Below are positions 16,777 through 25,692 of a stretch of 64,000 nt of DNA, piece by piece. Source of the stretch: CAYPGJ01 sp050174775 (GTDB lineage: Bacteria; Planctomycetota; Phycisphaerae; Phycisphaerales; UBA1924); NCBI GenBank assembly GCA_050174775.1, contig JBFXJP010000010.1, positions 1-64,000 of the forward strand. Direction: 5' to 3'. The notes beneath the pieces were generated by a model, which was not told where the DNA came from, ran no database searches, and saw only the letters and a list, made by a program, of their open reading frames with translations. How positions within the stretch are numbered: position 1 is the first letter of the stretch; each line of letters opens with the position of its first letter. The position numbers and the translations under genes were made by a program.

Positions 16777-19049
16777 GCGACATTCGACGGATCCTCATCG
16801 TGGACGACAACCCGGCCATCCACGAGGACTTTCGCAAGGTGCTCGAGCGTGACGGGGCGCCCGCGAGCCTGCGCGAGCTCGAGGCCGAGATGTTCGGCAC
16901 GTCGTCGGACGACACCTCGACGGGGCTGCGCTACGAGTTGATCTCGGCGCACCAGGGGGAGGAGGCGCTGGCGCGCGTCGAGGAATCGATGCGCGAGGAG
17001 CGGCCCTTCATGCTGGCGTTCGTGGATATGCGGATGCCGCCGGGGTGGGACGGGCTTGAGACGATCGAGCGCATCTGGCGCGTGGACCCACGTATACAGG
17101 TGGTGATCTGCACCGCGTACTCGGAACACCCGCGCGACGAGATGACCCGACGGCTGGGCATGACGCATCAGCTGCTGATTCTCAAGAAGCCGTTCGACAG
17201 CGCGGAGGTGGAGCAGCTCTCGGCCGCGCTGTCCGAGAAGTGGCTGCGGACGCGCGAGGCGGAGTTGACGCTGAGCTCGATGGAGCGGCAGGTCGAGCAG
17301 CGCACGTCTGAGCTTCGGTGCAGTGAGGAGCGGTTCGCGCTGGCTGCACAGGGATCGAACGACGGGCTGTGGGACTGGAATATCGAGACGGGGGAGGTGT
17401 ACTTCTCGAAGCGGTGGTGGGCGATCATGGGGCGGAGCAGCGCGCCGACGGACAAGCCGGCCACGATGCAGACGTGGTTCGAGCGTGTTCATCCGTTCGA
17501 TCGAGAGGGGTTTGAGGACGCGGTTCGCGCGCACGTCGAGGGCGGCACGACACACCTGGAGCACGAGCACAGAGTGCTCGGCGCGGACGACGTGTACACG
17601 TGGGTGCTCTGCCGCGGGGCTGCGGTGCGCGGAGAGCGCGGCACGACGAGGCTCTCCGGCTCGCTGACGGACATCTCGAGACAGAAGATGACCGAGGAGG
17701 AGCTGCGCCGCGGAGCGTACTACGACCGCCTCACCGGGCTGCCCAACCGCACGCTGCTGTGCGCGAGCATCGAGCGCTTGATGCGCTCGGGGACGCCCTA
17801 CACGGTGCTGTTCCTGGACTTTGACCGTTTCAAGTACGTGAACGACAGCATGGGTCACGCGGCGGGCGATCAGCTGCTCGTGGAGATCGCGCAGCGGCTC
17901 ACGGCGACGATGCGTCGCGCGAGTGAGACGACGCTGAAGGGCTCGCCGTTCTCGGTCGCGCGGATGGGGGGTGATGAGTTCGTGGTGCTGCTGGAGAACT
18001 GCAAGGAAGCGTCGGCGGCCGAGGAGGTGGCTCGCGCCCTGCAGAACGCGTTCTCATCAGCGTTTCGGATCCATGAGATGGAGGTGTTCTCGACGGCGAG
18101 CATCGGGATCGCGACGAGCCGCGCCTCGGGCTCGGCGCCTGACGAGATCCTGCGCGACGCGGACACGGCGATGTACTGCGCGAAGGCGGGTGGTCGCGCG
18201 CGGGTCGCGGTGTTCGATGCGTCGATGCGCGAGCGGGTGATCGCGAAGCTCGCGCTCGAGACGGACCTCCGCCACGCGGTGTCGCGGAACGAGCTGTACC
18301 TCGAGTATCAGCCGATTCTTTGTGCCTCGTCCGCGCGCGTGCTCGCGATGGAAGCGCTGCTTCGCTGGAAGCACCCCCGCCTGGGGCTGGTGAGCCCTGA
18401 CCGGTTCGTGCCGATCGCGGAAGAGACGGGGCAGATCGTGGGGATCGGGGAGTGGGTCGTGCGGCAGGCGTGCGAGCAGCTCGCGCTGTGGAGGTCCCGC
18501 AGCTCGGCGTTCGAGGACGTATCGGTGAGCGTGAACATCTCCACGCGCCAGCTGGTCGATCCGGGGCTGCCTGACCTGATCGTTTCATCGCTCAATGTCC
18601 GCAGCCTGCGCCGCGGATCGTTGCTGATCGAGGTGACGGAGAGCGCCGTCATGGACGATCTTGACTCATCGGTGTCGGTGCTCCGTCGTCTCAAGACGCT
18701 CGGTGTTGATGCGTACATGGACGACTTCGGCACCGGGTATTCGTCGCTCAGCTGCCTCAAGCAGCTGCCGCTCGCGGGCCTGAAGCTGGATCGTTCGTTT
18801 GTGGTCCAGGCGGGGCGCACCGGGGATATGCCAGCGATCATCCATGCGGTGGTCACCCTTGCGCGGAACCTGCGGATGAGCGTGGTTGCGGAAGGTGTGG
18901 AGAACGAGGAGCAGCTCGCGACGGTGATCGCCCTGGACTGCGATCAGGTGCAGGGGTTCTTCTTCGCGAAGCCGATGCGCGGGGAGAGCGCGCTCGGCTG
19001 GATGGAGCTGCAGAAGAGCGCCACGCCGCGCGATCGCTGGGCTGCGTGA
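16773..19049 (+). CDS. Response regulator with REC-PAS-GGDEF-EAL domains (c-di-GMP turnover)
   Basis: The 758-residue protein has an N-terminal receiver domain (about 5-155) with acidic pocket D11/D12, phosphoacceptor D85 in AFVDMRMP, T114 and K139. A coiled-coil (about 160-185) leads to a PAS domain (about 186-303), a GGDEF domain with intact GGDEF at 399-403, and an EAL domain with E527-A-L, DDFGTGYSS, LKLDRSF and EGVENEEQ. Both catalytic sites look intact, so it may make and break c-di-GMP. No RxxD inhibitory site is seen before GGDEF. The ATG overlaps the kinase stop by 4 bp (ATGA), coupling the two. Confidence 0.9.
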   Translation: MSDIRRILIVDDNPAIHEDFRKVLERDGAPASLRELEAEMFGTSSDDTSTGLRYELISAHQGEEALARVEESMREERPFMLAFVDMRMPPGWDGLETIERIWRVDPRIQVVICTAYSEHPRDEMTRRLGMTHQLLILKKPFDSAEVEQLSAALSEKWLRTREAELTLSSMERQVEQRTSELRCSEERFALAAQGSNDGLWDWNIETGEVYFSKRWWAIMGRSSAPTDKPATMQTWFERVHPFDREGFEDAVRAHVEGGTTHLEHEHRVLGADDVYTWVLCRGAAVRGERGTTRLSGSLTDISRQKMTEEELRRGAYYDRLTGLPNRTLLCASIERLMRSGTPYTVLFLDFDRFKYVNDSMGHAAGDQLLVEIAQRLTATMRRASETTLKGSPFSVARMGGDEFVVLLENCKEASAAEEVARALQNAFSSAFRIHEMEVFSTASIGIATSRASGSAPDEILRDADTAMYCAKAGGRARVAVFDASMRERVIAKLALETDLRHAVSRNELYLEYQPILCASSARVLAMEALLRWKHPRLGLVSPDRFVPIAEETGQIVGIGEWVVRQACEQLALWRSRSSAFEDVSVSVNISTRQLVDPGLPDLIVSSLNVRSLRRGSLLIEVTESAVMDDLDSSVSVLRRLKTLGVDAYMDDFGTGYSSLSCLKQLPLAGLKLDRSFVVQAGRTGDMPAIIHAVVTLARNLRMSVVAEGVENEEQLATVIALDCDQVQGFFFAKPMRGESALGWMELQKSATPRDRWAA

Positions 19050-19079
19050 GCGCGCGTGCCGCCACCCCGACCCATACCT

Positions 19080-19949
19080 TCACTTGCCCTTTGCATGAAT
19101 CAGATGCGGCCAGTGCTGACTCGCTTTGTTGTAACTGATCTGGACATCCTCGTTGAAGAGGCGGTACGCCTTCTGTGAGTTCTGCAGAACGAGCCGTCCG
19201 CTCACGATCTGCCAGATCGTGGGGTCCGCCGTCGAGACTCTGTTGATCGAGGCCGCGTAACCGCAGTATCCGCCGAACAGCGGTGTGTACGCCTCCGGAG
19301 ATGACTCGAACATGGCCTTGTGCTCGGGGGAGACGAACCTGTACGTGGCGCCGTCGTGCGTCGCCGTGAACGGCGCGGCGCCCTTTACTGCCTTCCCGTC
19401 CGTGAAGTACGCGACAGGGTCGTAACCCTCGATCGCAAGACCCTCGCCGTCCACGCTCACGAGCCTCTTGATCGGCTTTGCGTGCGCGGAGACGAGTGAG
19501 GGCCAACTCGCGTCCGCGTTCGCGAGGCACTGCGTGGGCATTTCATGCCAGAGATCCCATGCCCTCCGGTTCTTCTGGAGGAGCAGTCTCGAATCCACGA
19601 TCTCCCATCGCGTCGGATCGGCGGACGCGAGTCTGTTGATCGAGGCCGCGTACGCGCAGTGCCCGCCGAACTGCGGCACATACTTCTCCGGGTCCGCTGC
19701 GAACAGCTCGAGGTGCTCCTGTGACGCGAAGTGATACACGGCGCCGCGGTAAGCCGAGACGAATCGCGGATTTCCTTTCTGCGCTCGTCCGAGCGTGAAG
19801 TACGCGACCGGGTCGTACCCGCCGATCGCGAGTCCCGTGTCATCCACGCTGACCAGTGCGACGGCGGGCTCAGGCGCATGATCTGCCCACGCTGGAGCCG
19901 CGATGAGAGCAACTGCGGCAATGATTGGAATGATCGTCCGTCTCTTCAC
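19080..19949 (-). CDS. Exported protein with two YHS domains
   Basis: The 289-residue protein starts with GTG (AGGAGA 11 bases upstream) and a signal peptide: KRR, then the hydrophobic IIPIIAAVALIAAPAWA. It contains two similar YHS modules. Each has GYDPVAYFT near its start and ends in FGGHCAYA or FGGYCGYA (about residues 40-110 and 170-240). Each module is followed by a copy of INR.S.ADPT.W.I...L.LQ. YHS domains are small, often metal-associated folds. An internal duplication is plain. The gene ends 30 bp from the convergent c-di-GMP regulator and lies downstream of the GH63 operon, so its expression may be linked to that. Confidence 0.8.
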   Translation of the reverse strand: MKRRTIIPIIAAVALIAAPAWADHAPEPAVALVSVDDTGLAIGGYDPVAYFTLGRAQKGNPRFVSAYRGAVYHFASQEHLELFAADPEKYVPQFGGHCAYAASINRLASADPTRWEIVDSRLLLQKNRRAWDLWHEMPTQCLANADASWPSLVSAHAKPIKRLVSVDGEGLAIEGYDPVAYFTDGKAVKGAAPFTATHDGATYRFVSPEHKAMFESSPEAYTPLFGGYCGYAASINRVSTADPTIWQIVSGRLVLQNSQKAYRLFNEDVQISYNKASQHWPHLIHAKGK

Positions 19950-20063
19950 GATTCTGTGTCTCCTGGTGTGATGTCGAGTGTGAGATGCCACTCGATTCGG
20001 AACGCGACCACGTCCCACACACCACGGAGATGCGTGCCGCCGGTCGCTGATCTCGCGGAGGCA

Positions 20064-22853
20064 TTAGCTTCGGCGGCGGTCGCCGTTCATGGCCTCCGCT
20101 TCGAGCAGAAGCGTGATCAGCGCAGTCCAACCCGTCTGGTGTGACGCTCCGAGCCCGCGCCCCGTCTCCGGGTGGAAATGCTCGTGGAACAGCACCAGGT
20201 CCTTCCAGCGCGGGTTTTGAGCGAAGGCGCGGTCATCGGTAAGGCACGGGCGATGACCGTGCTCGTGGGCCGTGAAGAGCCGGATGAGTCGTCGGCGTAT
20301 CTCGCTCGCGGCTTCGGAGAGTCGTACGCGCTTCCCTGAGCGTGCCGGGCACTCCACGGTGAGCGTGTCGCCGTAGAAATGGTCGTATCGCTCGAGCGCC
20401 TCGATGATGAGAAAGTTGAGCGGGAACCAGATCGGGCCGCGCCAGTTGGAGTTGCCCCCGAAGATGCCCGTGGTGGACTCTCCGGGTGTGTATTCGACAC
20501 GGTGGTCCGTGCCGTTGAGATGAATGACGTAGGGGTTCTGCTCGTGGTAACGAGAGATCGAGCGGATGCCGTAGGGGGAAAGGAACTCGTTCTCGTCGAG
20601 CAAGAGTTGCAGCAGACGCTCGAGCCGGTCGCGCGTCGGAATCGCGAGCAGCCGCATCCCGCTCCCTGTCTCCATGTTCGGGTCGCCCGCGTGCGCGCAC
20701 GCGCATGTCGAGTGCCACGGGAGATCCTGCCGATGGTCCAGGAACCACTGCATCCGCTTCTTGAAGCCCGGGAGACGGTCGATGACGTCGTTCTCGAGCA
20801 CCTCCACGGCCAGCATCGGCACGATGCCCACAAGTGATCGCACGCGGAGCGGCTCGGTGTGCTCGTTCATGAGAAGGCGGTCGTAATAGAACCCGTCCTG
20901 CTCATCCCAGAGCCCGGCCCCACCGGCTGTGTTGATCGCATCCGTGATCGCGACGAAATGCTCGAAGAACTTGGACGCAACATCTTCGTAAGCGGGGTCC
21001 TCGCGGGCGAGCTCGAGCGCCATCGAGAGCATGGCGCCGCAGTAGAAGGCCATCCATGCGGTGCCGTCGGCCTGCTCCAGGGCATGCCCCATGGGCAACG
21101 GTTTGGAGCGATCGAAGACGCCGATGTTGTCGAGGCCGAGGAAACCGCCCGCGAAGAGGTTTCGTCCATCGGGGTCCTTGCGGTTCACCCACCAGGTGAA
21201 ATTGAGCATGAGCTTCTGGAAGACACGAGCCAGGAACAGGCGGTCTCGTTGCCCGCGTTTGCCCGTCATCTTGTAGACGCGCCAGCATGCCCACGCGTGG
21301 ACCGGCGGGTTGACGTCCCCCAGCGCGAATTCGTACGCCGGGATCTGGCCGTTCGGGTGCATGTACCACTCGCGGAGCATCAGGATCAGCTGTTCCTTGG
21401 CAAAGTGCGGGTCGACGCGCGACATCGGAAGCATGTGGAAGGCCAAGTCCCATGCGGCGTACCACGGGTATTCCCACGTGTCCGGCATCGAGATCACGTC
21501 GCGGTTGAAGAGGTGTGTCCACTCTGCGTTTCGCCCGCGCCGACGATCCCGCGGAGGCGCCGGCTGGAGTCGGTCTCCGCGCAGCCAGTCCTTGACCACG
21601 TAGTGATAGAACTGCTTGCTCCAGAGCAGGCCCGCGTTCGCCTGTGTGGCGATCTCCCGGTGTTCCGGCGGGAGCGCGGCGTGCAGCGACGCCCTCAGGT
21701 GTTCCCGGCACTCGCGCTGTCTATCCGCGAATGTCTTCTCGAACGACTCCCCGAACGCGTCCGCAAGCTCACCCCCATCCCGGGTGAGCCGCAAGCGGAG
21801 CGTGATGGACGCCCCTCCATCGACGGCGAGACGGAACCAGGCCGCGCCCTTTGTGCCCACTCCATCCTCGTTGACTGCATCTTCACGCGCGTGGATGACG
21901 CGCTCGTGGAACCCGTCCTTGACATGGTCAGACTCGTTCTCGGCGCCCCAGAGCCGACGAGCGTTCGTGTTGTTTTCCGTGAACAGCAGCTCCGGCGCCG
22001 CACCGTCGACGTCGTCGATCCGGAGCGTGAACCTGCCCAGGGTGGCGTGATCCGCATCGATGCGGTTCTGCGCAACGCGGCGCAGGCTTGGCCTGCGGTC
22101 GCCCTGCTCCTCCTCGCCGTCGTTCCACGACCATGTGTTGCGGAACCACAGCGTCGGAAGCACGTGGATCTCCGCTCGCTCGGGCCCGCGATTGTGCACG
22201 TGTAGGCGCACGCAGATGTCCTCTGTGTCGTGCTTCGCGTACTCCGTCTCCACTTCCCACACCCGAGACTCGTCGTACACACCGGTATCCCAAGCCTCAA
22301 ATTCGCGCTCGTGGCGCCCGCGTTGCGCGTTTTCACGAACGATTACGGTATACGGATATTCCGCCTGCGGGTACACGTACATGGCGCGCATGTAGGCGTG
22401 GGTAGGAGAAGACTCCAGGAAGAAGTAGTGCTCTTTGACGTCCTCGCCGTGATTCCCTTCAGGCCCGGTCAGGCCGAAGAGCCGCTCTTTGAGGATCGGG
22501 TCCTTCCCGTTCCAGAGCGCGAACGCGAAGCACATGCGACACTCGCGGTCACAAATGCCGAGCAGTCCGTCCTCTCCCCATCGGTACGCGCGTGAGCGCG
22601 CATGATCGTGCGGGAACGTCGTCCAGCAGGAGCCGTCGGGTGAGTAGTCTTCACGAACCGTTCCCCACTGCCGCTCCGACAGGTACGGCCCCCACCGTTT
22701 CCAGTTGGCTTTGCGCTTCGCGTCGAGCGCGAGGCGCGCCGCTTCGGTGTTTCCGTGCGGCGCCTCGGACGGGCTCTGTGTCGCGTGGGTCGTTGGTCCC
22801 CGCACGACCCCCTCCTCCCGCCGCGACGTCGTGCGCTGCTTGGCCATGGTCAT
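20064..22853 (-). CDS. GH63-family glucosidase-like protein
   Basis: The 929-residue protein has no signal peptide. Its C-terminal half looks like the (alpha/alpha)6 barrel of GH63: VISMPDTWEYPWYAAWDLAFH, then WACWRVYKMTG, NGTDHRVEYTPGEST and NSNWRGPIWFPLNFL. The W-x-WD and W-R-G-P-x-W-x-P-x-N blocks are typical of GH63 and GH37-like clan GH-G enzymes. The acid (D in YAAWD) and base (E in the later GRGL or EY stretch) are inferred. The first 400 residues form a beta-rich domain. Members hydrolyse glucosides or mannosylglycerate; substrate is unknown. Its ATG overlaps the VOC gene stop, making it the last gene of a three-gene operon. Confidence 0.8.
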   Translation of the reverse strand: MTMAKQRTTSRREEGVVRGPTTHATQSPSEAPHGNTEAARLALDAKRKANWKRWGPYLSERQWGTVREDYSPDGSCWTTFPHDHARSRAYRWGEDGLLGICDRECRMCFAFALWNGKDPILKERLFGLTGPEGNHGEDVKEHYFFLESSPTHAYMRAMYVYPQAEYPYTVIVRENAQRGRHEREFEAWDTGVYDESRVWEVETEYAKHDTEDICVRLHVHNRGPERAEIHVLPTLWFRNTWSWNDGEEEQGDRRPSLRRVAQNRIDADHATLGRFTLRIDDVDGAAPELLFTENNTNARRLWGAENESDHVKDGFHERVIHAREDAVNEDGVGTKGAAWFRLAVDGGASITLRLRLTRDGGELADAFGESFEKTFADRQRECREHLRASLHAALPPEHREIATQANAGLLWSKQFYHYVVKDWLRGDRLQPAPPRDRRRGRNAEWTHLFNRDVISMPDTWEYPWYAAWDLAFHMLPMSRVDPHFAKEQLILMLREWYMHPNGQIPAYEFALGDVNPPVHAWACWRVYKMTGKRGQRDRLFLARVFQKLMLNFTWWVNRKDPDGRNLFAGGFLGLDNIGVFDRSKPLPMGHALEQADGTAWMAFYCGAMLSMALELAREDPAYEDVASKFFEHFVAITDAINTAGGAGLWDEQDGFYYDRLLMNEHTEPLRVRSLVGIVPMLAVEVLENDVIDRLPGFKKRMQWFLDHRQDLPWHSTCACAHAGDPNMETGSGMRLLAIPTRDRLERLLQLLLDENEFLSPYGIRSISRYHEQNPYVIHLNGTDHRVEYTPGESTTGIFGGNSNWRGPIWFPLNFLIIEALERYDHFYGDTLTVECPARSGKRVRLSEAASEIRRRLIRLFTAHEHGHRPCLTDDRAFAQNPRWKDLVLFHEHFHPETGRGLGASHQTGWTALITLLLEAEAMNGDRRRS

Positions 22854-23890
22854 CGAACGATATCTCCTCGGTTGCGCGTCTGCGGCAGGCCCTCCGAGGC
22901 CTGCAGCGCCAGCACCGCGTGCCCGTCCGGGTCGCGAAACAACACGCCCGCTCTGCCTTCGCGCACGGACGCGGTCACTGCGGCTGATACCCTGCGTCCA
23001 CCACCCAGCACCACATCCTCCGCGGCCTCTGTGACCTCGTCGACGCTCACGACGATCTGCCAGTGGGCCAGGTCGTTCGCTGCGAGATCGCTCGGGAATG
23101 GCTCACAGTCCCTCGGCTCGATGTACTCGAGCAGCTCGACCCCAGGTCCGTGCGCGGCACGTAACGCGGTGATGCGCAAGGATGCGCCGAGCACGCTGTT
23201 CAATCGCTCTTGCTCAGGGCCGTGATTGCGGCTCTCGCCGACTACGCGCAGGCCGAGCATGTCGCGATAGAACTCGAGGGATCGCTCGGTGTCGCGCACG
23301 ACGATCGCGGTGTGATCGATCCCGAGGAACAGCCGTTCAGTCGGCTCGCGCCAGCGCGGATGGCCCTTCCCGTCGGGGAACCAGATGATCTCCAACGCGT
23401 GCCCGTCCGGGTCCTTGAAGTAGAACGCGCGGATGCCACCGGCGCTCCGGTTCCACTCCGGCAGGGTCTGCGGCGATGGCGACGCGTGACGGACGCTCGC
23501 ACGGCGCAGCGCCTCGTACGCCTCATCCATATCGCGCACCACGATCGCGATGTGCTGGAACCACTGGTCGCACGACCGCCATGTCTCCGGCACGGATCGG
23601 CCCTCGGGCGCAAGGAACTGCGTCAGCTCGATCGTCTCGCTGCCCAGCCGCATCGTCGCTGTGCGCGTATGCGCGGCGAACACGCCCGTGACGTGCTCCA
23701 GTGTCTCTCCCTCATCCTCCTCGATCTTCATCAGCTCGAACGCCAGGACATCCCGGTAATACGCAATCGACCGATCCAGGTCTCGGACCGTGACGCCGAG
23801 CGCCTCGACACCGAGCACCCGTGCCGCGAGCGCAGGCGCGCACGCGAGAACGATCACCAGCAGGCGGAGCCCTACGCCCATGACCCTCAT
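22850..23890 (-). CDS. Exported protein with two VOC (glyoxalase-like) domains
   Basis: The 346-residue protein begins with a signal peptide (MRVMGVGLRLLVIVLACAPALA). Two vicinal-oxygen-chelate domains follow. The first (about 25-180) has LGVTVRDLDRSIAYYRDVL and ends FKDPDGHALEIIWF. The second (about 190-335) has DHTAIVVRDTERSLEFYRDML and ends FRDPDGHAVLALQ. Each has a glutamate or histidine in the expected metal positions. VOC proteins include glyoxalases, dioxygenases and resistance proteins; the reaction here is unknown. The ATG at 23890 is used because the signal peptide starts there and because it overlaps the GMC gene stop (ATGA). Its own stop overlaps the GH63 start. Confidence 0.82.
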   Translation of the reverse strand: MRVMGVGLRLLVIVLACAPALAARVLGVEALGVTVRDLDRSIAYYRDVLAFELMKIEEDEGETLEHVTGVFAAHTRTATMRLGSETIELTQFLAPEGRSVPETWRSCDQWFQHIAIVVRDMDEAYEALRRASVRHASPSPQTLPEWNRSAGGIRAFYFKDPDGHALEIIWFPDGKGHPRWREPTERLFLGIDHTAIVVRDTERSLEFYRDMLGLRVVGESRNHGPEQERLNSVLGASLRITALRAAHGPGVELLEYIEPRDCEPFPSDLAANDLAHWQIVVSVDEVTEAAEDVVLGGGRRVSAAVTASVREGRAGVLFRDPDGHAVLALQASEGLPQTRNRGDIVR

Positions 23891-25467
23891 CGAGCGCTCC
23901 CTTCTGCAACGCCGCACGCCACGCCGCACCCGAGACGGTCCAGGATCACGTCTCCCACCCGCAGCGCGTTCGCCATGATCGTGAGCGACGGGTTCACGGC
24001 CGCGCTCGATGGAAAGAACGACCCGTCCGCGACATACAGGTTGTCCAGATCGTGCGCCTTGCAGTCGCGATCCAGCGCGCTCTTCGACACGTCGTCTCCA
24101 AACCGCACCGTGCCGCACTGATGGCTCACCCCGGATATCCCCAGCCGAGCCTTCAGAAACACCGGCGCTGCTCTTGAATGCAACGCCTCGGTGCGCGTGA
24201 GAGTGTCCTCCATCTTGCGTTCGAGTCGGTCGTACGCCTTGGTGTTGTTCGGGCTATACGCCACCTTCAGGCTTCCATCTGCCGAGATACGCACGCAGTT
24301 CTCGGGGTCGGGCAGGTCTTCGCTCGTGAGAAAGAAGTCGACAGAACGGCGCAGAACGTCTTGCGCGGACCAACCCGAGAGCGCGTCGCCCTGCGCCCAT
24401 CGCACCGTGCCCTCGTCCGGCTTGCCCATGAGCTGTGCCGTGCCGAGCGGGAGGGACGAATCCTCCGCCCCTCGGTAGAAATCGGTCATGCCGAGCGTCT
24501 TTTGGAACACGGCGTCGTTCTCCCGTTCGCACACGGCCAGCAGCACCCCGTTGAGATGCTTCATGAGATGCCGACCCACTACCCCTGACCGATTCGCCAG
24601 ACCCGCGGGATGCAGCTCGCTCGCAGAGCGGAGCAGCAGCACTGCGGTGTTGATCGCCCCGCACGCCACGACAACGATGTCCGCACGCACACGCACCTGC
24701 TCTCCGTCTCGCGTTGCCACGACCGTCGTCACCCGATGCCCGGACACGTCCGTCTCGAGCCGGTCCACACGGCAGCGCGTCAGCATCGTCACGTTGTCCC
24801 ATGCCAGCGCCGCCTCCACACCCACCACGTGCGCATCGGCCTTCACCTCGGTTGGGTCGGGGTACCCATCGAACCTGCTCAGCCGCACCGGCGCCGCACC
24901 GGGCCGCGCGCAGATGCGCACGCCGATCGGCACGGGGAACGGCCTGTGCCCGAGCGTCCGCAGGTCTTGTGCGAGTTCCGCGATCCGCTCCTCGTGCGCG
25001 ATCGGCGGGTACGGCAGCGCATCGGACCTCCAGGGTTCGCAGGGATCGATGCCCGATTGCCCGTGCGCCCAGTACAACCGCTCTGCCTGCCCGTAATACG
25101 GCTCGAACTCGTCGTACCGCACGGGCCACGCCGGCGAGACGCCGCCGTAGTGGCGCACCTCTTCAAAGTCATCCTCGCGCATGCGGAGCAGCGCCGCTCC
25201 ATACACCTTCGTATTCCCACCGACGCAGTAGTGGGTAAAGGGCGTGAACCGCTGCCCGTCGGCATCGAGCCATGCTTCCTTCGCGCGGTAGCGGGCATCC
25301 TCGAACACCGCGCGCTCGTCCCAGTTCGCTTCTTCGCGCGGCAGGTAGTCGCCGCGCTCGAGGATCAGGATTCGCTTGCCCGATGGCGCGAGACGGTGAG
25401 CGATCGTCCCGCCCCCGGCGCCCGATCCGATGATGACCACGTCATACCGCGCGTCCGGGCTGTGCAT
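23887..25467 (-). CDS. GMC-family FAD-dependent oxidoreductase
   Basis: The 526-residue flavoprotein has the N-terminal FAD fingerprint YDVVIIGSGAGGGTIAHRLA followed by ILILERGDYLP. The GMC substrate-loop region CVGGNTKVYGAAL is present. The C-terminal domain reads GVSHQCGTVRFG, then LDNLYVADGSFFPSSAAVNPSLTIMA, with the usual active-site H and N. Relatives oxidise sugars, alcohols or glucosides. The ATG at 25467 has GGGAG 6 bases upstream; the longer upstream frame is low-complexity. It leads an operon with a VOC protein and a GH63 glucosidase by ATGA overlaps, suggesting joint sugar or glucoside oxidation and cleavage. Confidence 0.88.
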   Translation of the reverse strand: MHSPDARYDVVIIGSGAGGGTIAHRLAPSGKRILILERGDYLPREEANWDERAVFEDARYRAKEAWLDADGQRFTPFTHYCVGGNTKVYGAALLRMREDDFEEVRHYGGVSPAWPVRYDEFEPYYGQAERLYWAHGQSGIDPCEPWRSDALPYPPIAHEERIAELAQDLRTLGHRPFPVPIGVRICARPGAAPVRLSRFDGYPDPTEVKADAHVVGVEAALAWDNVTMLTRCRVDRLETDVSGHRVTTVVATRDGEQVRVRADIVVVACGAINTAVLLLRSASELHPAGLANRSGVVGRHLMKHLNGVLLAVCERENDAVFQKTLGMTDFYRGAEDSSLPLGTAQLMGKPDEGTVRWAQGDALSGWSAQDVLRRSVDFFLTSEDLPDPENCVRISADGSLKVAYSPNNTKAYDRLERKMEDTLTRTEALHSRAAPVFLKARLGISGVSHQCGTVRFGDDVSKSALDRDCKAHDLDNLYVADGSFFPSSAAVNPSLTIMANALRVGDVILDRLGCGVACGVAEGSAR

Positions 25468-25692
25468 GATCGCTCCCTGGCCGCGCTCGCAACGCGGGCC
25501 CGCGCGCCCGCGCCGCGAGCCGGCGTGTTCGTCACCCTCTGATGCCGATCCGCACCGGACGTTGCGCGACATCGCGCTGCTTCACCCAGCCCCGTGCCGA
25601 ACTCATCCGCTTCTTGCAGAACCCCCTTGTTTCGTGCGCAGCCGTTCGTACATTGAGTCCGAACGAGTCGTTATGACCCCCGGAGCACCGCC

